64,000 nt of DNA, taken from assembly GCF_900177535.1 (NCBI RefSeq), contig NZ_FXAJ01000011.1, positions 1 through 64,000 of the forward strand. The letters are read 5' to 3'. This document shows, one piece after another, positions 60,117 to 64,000 of this stretch (the first letter of the stretch is position 1; each line of letters opens with the position of its first letter). The translations under genes and the position numbers were made by a program. This DNA is from Priestia filamentosa (GTDB lineage Bacteria > Bacillota > Bacilli > Bacillales > Bacillaceae_H). The notes beneath the pieces were generated by a model that did no database searches, had not been told where the DNA came from, and saw nothing but the letters and a program-made list of their open reading frames with translations.

Positions 60117-60425
60117 TTATATATGGTTCTTGCTAAAAGTATCCTTATGTTCCTTTATCAATTTATAAAGGGTTGTCTTTTTACTATTTGCTTCTTTCAT
60201 AGATTGAACAGTTGTAATCTCCTTGTTTATTCATCGATCATAAACTTCAATAAATTCTGGATTAACTTGTGCTTTAGGCTGTTCAAAAGATATACCACTT
60301 TTTAGTACAGCATCAATTCCTTTTCGCTGACGTTTCTGAATACAATCCCGATCCTCTTGGGCCATCCAAGAAAGGGTTTGGAGAACTAGGTCTGCAATAA
60401 AGGTTCCTAAACTATCCTTAAACAC
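60117..60425 (-). pseudogene. Serine recombinase (resolvase) remnant
   Basis: The frame reads FIADLVLQTLSWMAQEDRDC then IQKRQRKGIDAVLKSGISFE, QPKAQVNPEFIEVYDR, TGA, then INKEITTVQSMKEANSKKTT and LYKLIKEHKDT. This is the long central helix and C-terminal HTH of a Tn3/Tn552-type resolvase. The TGA replaces a Trp (TGG) found in relatives, and the N-terminal catalytic Ser domain is missing. Confidence 0.8.
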
Positions 60426-60471
60426 ATATTAAGTTGAAAATGGAAGCTGAAAAATAAATCAGAGTGATGAG

Positions 60472-60505
60472 AAAGCATCTTCTCTTTATAGAGGGTGCTT
60501 TTTTG
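60472..60505. terminator. Hairpin terminator
   Basis: AAAGCATCTTCTC pairs with GAGGGTGCTTTTTT (G-T pairs), between the resolvase remnant and the transpeptidase gene. Confidence 0.55.
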
Positions 60506-60629
60506 TCTCAGAATAATATAGATATTTTGTATAAATTGTGAAATGTGTGTAAAAATTTCCTGTAATGTTATAAAATATAATTAGAATTTACAGATTTTTT
60601 AAAACAAAGATAAAAGGGGAACAGTTGCT

Positions 60630-61187
60630 ATGAAAAGTATACTCATTAAAACCATGACAGTTTTAGCTTTACTCGTATTTCTAATCGGTGGAATGGCGAC
60701 CGGTAAAACGGAGGCAGCGAGTAACACGGCAAATCAGGATCTCATTATTATTAACAAGTACTATAATAAATTAGCGTATTACCATAATGGATACCTTGAA
60801 ATGGTGGCACCCGTAGCAACAGGAAAGACGTGGGATAAAACACCGGTTGGATTTTTTAAAGTTGTTAATAAAATTAAGAATCGACCATATTACACAGGAA
60901 AGATTCCTGGGGGAGACCCTCGTAACCCATTAGGGAAACGTTGGTTAGGCATCAATGCCAATGGAACCTATGGTGATACGTATGGAATCCATGGAAATAA
61001 CAATGAAAGCAGTATTGGAAAATATGTCAGCTTAGGCTGCGTTCGAATGCATAATGCGGATGTGGAGAAGCTCTATGACAAAGTTCAAGTGGGAACGCCC
61101 GTTAATATCACTTATTCTTATAGAAGTTTCCAAGAGTTAACGAAAATTTACGGGTATGACTTTAAAGGGTATAATACGAAGAACTAA
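60630..61187 (+). CDS. Secreted L,D-transpeptidase (YkuD domain)
   Basis: 185 residues from ATG after AAAGGGGAACAG. A signal peptide (TMTVLALLVFLIGGMATGKT, cut near TEAAS) is followed by one YkuD domain with the active-site HGNNNESSIGKYVSLGCVRM (His, Ser, Cys, Arg; about 120-140). There is no LysM domain, unlike B. subtilis YkuD. It would form 3-3 cross-links or attach groups in peptidoglycan outside the cell. A terminator follows. Confidence 0.9.
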   Translation: MKSILIKTMTVLALLVFLIGGMATGKTEAASNTANQDLIIINKYYNKLAYYHNGYLEMVAPVATGKTWDKTPVGFFKVVNKIKNRPYYTGKIPGGDPRNPLGKRWLGINANGTYGDTYGIHGNNNESSIGKYVSLGCVRMHNADVEKLYDKVQVGTPVNITYSYRSFQELTKIYGYDFKGYNTKN

Positions 61188-61194
61188 TGCAGGT

Positions 61195-61228
61195 AGGATC
61201 CACTCTTTTAAAGATTGGATCCTTTATA
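61195..61228 (+). terminator. Terminator of the transpeptidase gene
   Basis: AGGATCCACTCTT (61195-61207) with AAGATTGGATCCT (61211-61223), one mismatch, then a T-rich tract. Confidence 0.75.
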
Positions 61229-61277
61229 TTACATAATAATCTTCTAGAATAGGGTGCGATTATTGAAAAAGAAGTAA

Positions 61278-61319
61278 GAGGTTGATACATATTTGTCATA
61301 GTTAATATGTACCAACCTC
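61278..61319. terminator. 16-bp inverted repeat, probable terminator
   Basis: GAGGTTGATACATATT (61278-61293) and AATATGTACCAACCTC (61304-61319), one mismatch. It is followed by T-rich sequence on the plus strand. Confidence 0.5.
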
Positions 61320-61556
61320 TATTTTATATGACTTTTTATGAATTAGGTCTTGATAATAAAATAAGCCACATATTATCTTTAACTAAGTTGGACACTGATG
61401 GTTTAACAAATTTATTGCAAAAGAGTTGCAACAAATAGGATGACAAGGCCAGTGAATGACGAGCAGCAAACATTGGGACTGTACAATTTACACTTTTAAA
61501 AATTTGTAGGTGAAGTGGTTTTCCTATGCGCTTCACCTACGTCATCTAAATAATCG

Positions 61557-61862
61557 TTAGTATATTTCGCGGAATACATGATCTAGATCTTCAAATTCTT
61601 TAAGATCTTTTTCCAGTGGATTGTCTGATTCTACCGTCCACTTACTATTAATTGGGGTTAACCCGCCATCATTATTTTTTTGAAAAGGCAGATGAATATG
61701 ATGAGTTTCGCCATCTTTTCGGGTTGTATATCCAAGATAGTAGCAATCGTCTTGTCCTTCTTCTTCAAAAATACCGATATTTTCAATTCCATACATATTT
61801 AAATATGGTTGAAAGGATTGCTGTAATTCATTCATGATTTGTTCGCGAGATAGATAATCCAC
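61557..61862 (-). CDS. DUF5634-like small protein
   Basis: I prefer the GTG at 61862, after AAAGGGAG, which gives about 101 residues starting MDYLSREQIMNELQQSFQPY; TTG at 61880 lies in that site. The product is acidic, with alternating strands (GIENIGIFEEEGQDDCYYLG; THHIHLPFQKNNDGGLTPIN) and ends FEDLDHVFREIY. It looks like a Bacillus DUF5634 protein. Function unknown. Confidence 0.65.
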   Translation of the reverse strand: MDYLSREQIMNELQQSFQPYLNMYGIENIGIFEEEGQDDCYYLGYTTRKDGETHHIHLPFQKNNDGGLTPINSKWTVESDNPLEKDLKEFEDLDHVFREIY

Positions 61863-62311
61863 TAAAATTCTCCCTTTCAAATGGTTCTTTCCCTTAATAT
61901 GTCATCTTTTCGTTTATTTAAACCCTGTTTTTTTCATAAAATAAAAGCGTTTTGCACTAAGTGTAAAATGACGATAGAGTTATTTAATTTTAAAAATTCA
62001 AACAAGCATAACCTCGTTCTACTTTTAGGGTAGGGGTGAAAATGTAGTTGTTTAATTTTTTGATATAAGATAATTTACTTTAATAAGAAACTTAACAATA
62101 AAGTCGTTCCATTAGCTTACGTACAATACTTCACATATTCCTCATTCTCTATGATTAAGAACAACCTTATTTTTATTACTCTAATATTTATTGAATTTTT
62201 TCATTCGTTATTTCGTATAAATAAATGTTTACATAATAACACTTCACTAACTTTCTTTTATAGTTCCTTTATTTATTTGTAAATACAATAAGAAAATTGG
62301 GGGAAGTTTTT
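61863..62311. other. Intergenic region
   Basis: AT-rich; no gene or strong motif. A GGGGGAAG site precedes the next start. Confidence 0.3.
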
Positions 62312-63280
62312 ATGAAAGCTATAGTTTGTAATAAATATGGTTCACCTGATGTTCTTGAATTAAAAAAGATAAAAAAACCTTTACCTACTGAGAATGAAAT
62401 ATTGGTAAAAGTTCATTCAGCATCCTTGAACTTTGGTAACTTGGTTCTTTTGAAAGGAAAACCCTTCTTAGCTCGTTTTGCTTTCGGACTAACGAGACCA
62501 AGATACTCCATACCAGGAGGTGACATAGCTGGTAAAGTTGAAGCTGTTGGTAAAGAAGTTAAGCTATTTCAAGTAGGGGATGAAGTTTTTGGTGACCTCT
62601 CTGGTTGTGGCTGGGGTGGTTTTGCTGAATATGTAACTGTCCCCGAACATGCTTTGGCCTTAAAACCAGCCAATATCTCCTTCGAGGAAGCTGCTGCGAC
62701 ACCTATGGCAGGTGTGACTGCCTTACAAGGACTACGTGATAAAGGTAAGATTAAATCGGGACAGAAAGTATTAATTTACGGGGCATCTGGTGGTGTCGGT
62801 ACTTTTGCGGTACAAATTGCTAAATCATTTGGGGTTGAAGTAACAGGTGTATGTAGTACAAGAAATTTAGAAATATTGCATTCAATAGGAGCAGACCATA
62901 TCATTGATTATACAAAAGAGGATTTCACAAAAAATGAAAAATGTTATGACTTGATTCTTGGTGTGAACGGTTCTAATTCCATATCAGCTTATAAACGTGT
63001 ATTAAAACCAAATGGGAATTTCGTTCACGTGGGAGGTTCCGAATCCCAACTTTTTCAAGCATTAGTTCTTGGACCTTTTATTTCAATGACTGGAAGCAAG
63101 AAAATAAGTAACCTATTACAGAGAGCAAACCAAAAAGACCTGAATTATATAAAAGAATTACTTGATAATGGAAAAGTAAAACCGATAATTGATAAACGAT
63201 ATAAGTTAAATGAGGTAACTGAAGCATTCAAATATTTTCAGGAAGGTCACGCTCAAGGTAAAGTGGTAATTACTTTATAA
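62312..63280 (+). CDS. Zinc-free MDR-family NAD(P)-dependent oxidoreductase (quinone reductase-like)
   Basis: ATG at 62312 after GGGGGAAG gives 322 residues. The GroES-like N-terminus (MKAIVCNKYGSPDVLELKKI) lacks the zinc-binding Cys/His set. The Rossmann motif is LIYGASGGVGTFAVQIAKSF (about 147-166), and VCSTRNLEILHSIGADHIID follows. This is the quinone oxidoreductase/alkenal reductase class, which uses NADPH to reduce electrophiles. The natural substrate is unknown. A terminator lies at 63397. Confidence 0.9.
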   Translation: MKAIVCNKYGSPDVLELKKIKKPLPTENEILVKVHSASLNFGNLVLLKGKPFLARFAFGLTRPRYSIPGGDIAGKVEAVGKEVKLFQVGDEVFGDLSGCGWGGFAEYVTVPEHALALKPANISFEEAAATPMAGVTALQGLRDKGKIKSGQKVLIYGASGGVGTFAVQIAKSFGVEVTGVCSTRNLEILHSIGADHIIDYTKEDFTKNEKCYDLILGVNGSNSISAYKRVLKPNGNFVHVGGSESQLFQALVLGPFISMTGSKKISNLLQRANQKDLNYIKELLDNGKVKPIIDKRYKLNEVTEAFKYFQEGHAQGKVVITL

Positions 63281-63620
63281 TTTAAAACTGACAATAAAAT
63301 CCCCTAATTGTTCCTGCTTATGTAAAATAAACTTAATAAAATATACGAATAAATATGTGGCTATTCTTGTTCGGCTAACTTACTCGTTCGTATTATAAGG
63401 TCAGCCAGATAAGAAAATATATCCGGTTGATCTTTTTTTAGTTGCATAAAGAAAAAACTGCCTTAAAGACAGACAAATTTAAGCTAACGTACCTAGTATT
63501 TCAACAAAATCTAAATAATAAGTTACTAAAGACAAGAATTATTTTTAAATAAATAATACGTATTTTCCCTATACTTGCGCATATTAAAAACAACAATATT
63601 GAAAGCGAGATGAATATATA
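63281..63620. other. Intergenic region
   Basis: It holds the terminator at 63397-63434. A GCATATT box at 63579 resembles a sigma-G -35, but no matching -10 is found at the right distance. Confidence 0.35.
63397..63434 (+). terminator. Terminator of the oxidoreductase gene
   Basis: AAGGTCAGCCAGAT (63397-63410) with ATCCGGTTGATCTT (63421-63434), G-T pairs, then a T run. Confidence 0.7.
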
Positions 63621-63776
63621 TTGTCTAAACAAGGGATGCAAAACAAGGATCAAACGAGACAGCAAATCGAGAAACAGGATAAAAGAAATGATGTTGAACT
63701 AGGTAATGAATTCCAAATTGGAAACACAAGTTCACAGAGCTCCAAAAAAAGTGGACGTCAAGTAAATAAAAAATAA
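63621..63776 (+). CDS. Small hydrophilic spore-type protein (51 aa)
   Basis: TTG at 63621 (LSKQGMQNKDQTRQQIEKQD) or ATG at 63636; the ribosome site (GCGAG) is weak. The product is rich in Gln, Lys, Asn and Ser and lacks Cys and Trp (DVELGNEFQIGNTSSQSSKK). This composition is typical of minor small acid-soluble spore proteins. A good terminator overlaps the stop, which supports a real gene. The family is not certain. Confidence 0.45.
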   Translation: MSKQGMQNKDQTRQQIEKQDKRNDVELGNEFQIGNTSSQSSKKSGRQVNKK

Positions 63777-63801
63777 CCTCGATTTTTCGGGGTTATTTTT
63801 T
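63768..63801 (+). terminator. Terminator of the small spore-type gene
   Basis: AAATAACCTCG (63771-63781) with CGGGGTTATTT (63788-63798), then a T run. Confidence 0.8.
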
Positions 63802-63903
63802 ATTTTATGAAATCTAAACTTTCTGAAATAAATCCGCCAGTGCTGATTTTCAGCTAATACATTCGTTAGTTTATTAAGTAATGATATTTTGTAGCAACAG
63901 CCA

Positions 63904-63999
63904 CTATTTTTCGAATGTATCGCCATTAATATTTGTCTCTGTACCATCAATATTTTTAACACCTTTACTTTTGTAGGGTTTGGCACTCTTTGTTTTTTT
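63904..63999 (-). CDS. C-terminus of a small basic protein, cut by the window end
   Basis: The minus-strand frame is open from the window edge and ends in KKTKSAKPYKSKGVKNIDGT then ETNINGDTFEK and TAG at 63904. The hydrophilic composition resembles minor spore proteins. The rest lies outside the window, so this is tentative. A longer competing frame at 63732-63986 has poor composition. Confidence 0.35.
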   Translation of the reverse strand, partial: KKTKSAKPYKSKGVKNIDGTETNINGDTFEK

Positions 64000-64000
64000 G

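Larger units (their letters stand above)
61188..61556. other. Intergenic region
   Basis: Two hairpins (61195, 61278). A 66-codon minus-strand frame (61336-61536) has no ribosome site and is not called. Confidence 0.3.

Noticed and set aside
63579-63620. Sigma-G promoter before the 63621 gene
   Set aside because: GCATATT fits the -35, but no CAWANTA-type -10 lies 16-18 bases further.
63732-63986. 84-codon minus-strand frame at the window end
   Set aside because: Poor composition and no start site; the alternative frame at 63904-63999 has more protein-like content.

Overview
The window is AT-rich, low-GC Gram-positive DNA. Gene starts carry strong GGAGG-type ribosome binding sites, and sigma-B-like and sigma-G-like promoters, CcpA-type cre sites and spore-type small proteins all point to a Bacillaceae host. 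The repertoire recalls Priestia (Bacillus) megaterium, but the species is inferred. Positions 42600-54150 form a plasmid backbone: XRE regulator, FtsK-like ATPase, replication-relaxation protein, antisense-controlled rep gene, RacA-like protein, a 1.8 kb centromere-like repeat array followed by an actin-like ParM gene and an adaptor, an 11-bp phased repeat array, and a ParB-like protein. The window is therefore most likely part of a large plasmid with accessory metabolic genes, or an integrated plasmid.

Layout. 1-94: the 3' end of a group II intron. 912-1736: an RsbR-type STAS stress protein. 2281-11795: a hexuronate regulon with a GH31 glycosidase, UxaC, UxuA, UxuB, a three-part TRAP transporter and a LacI-family regulator; two near-identical palindromic operators tie the GH31 gene to the TRAP-uxu operon. 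12226-17924: an efflux pump, a deleted IS6-type element, a secreted beta-lactamase-fold hydrolase, and an AraC regulator divergent from a frameshifted aldo/keto reductase. 18099-22041: a second RsbR paralogue abutting an aspartase remnant, a sulfite oxidase-type protein and a PNPOx-family stress protein. 22265-29584: an organic-acid cluster (CitMHS transporter, RpiR regulator, RraA-family aldolase, DUF1932 dehydrogenase, amidohydrolase, MFS transporter) with paired operators and cre sites in both regulatory regions. 29848-42194: mostly single genes (cysteine dioxygenase-like, EamA, GNAT, spore-type protein, IDEAL, YsnF/YflT, GDPD, DoxX, ilvD, pyruvate oxidase).

The backbone works as a unit. 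rep expression appears to be set by a leader attenuator and a countertranscript. Segregation appears to rely on the actin/adaptor pair and the repeat array. 54488-64000 is again accessory: a PEP mutase-like enzyme, DinB, Rpn nuclease, DUF2975 with a broken XRE partner, DUF454, aldose epimerase, a resolvase remnant, an L,D-transpeptidase, a quinone reductase-like enzyme and a spore-type small protein.

Three families of terminator-like repeats are scattered among the accessory genes, and several gene remnants (aspA, IS6, resolvase, XRE, PEP mutase) show that the accessory parts have been reshuffled.
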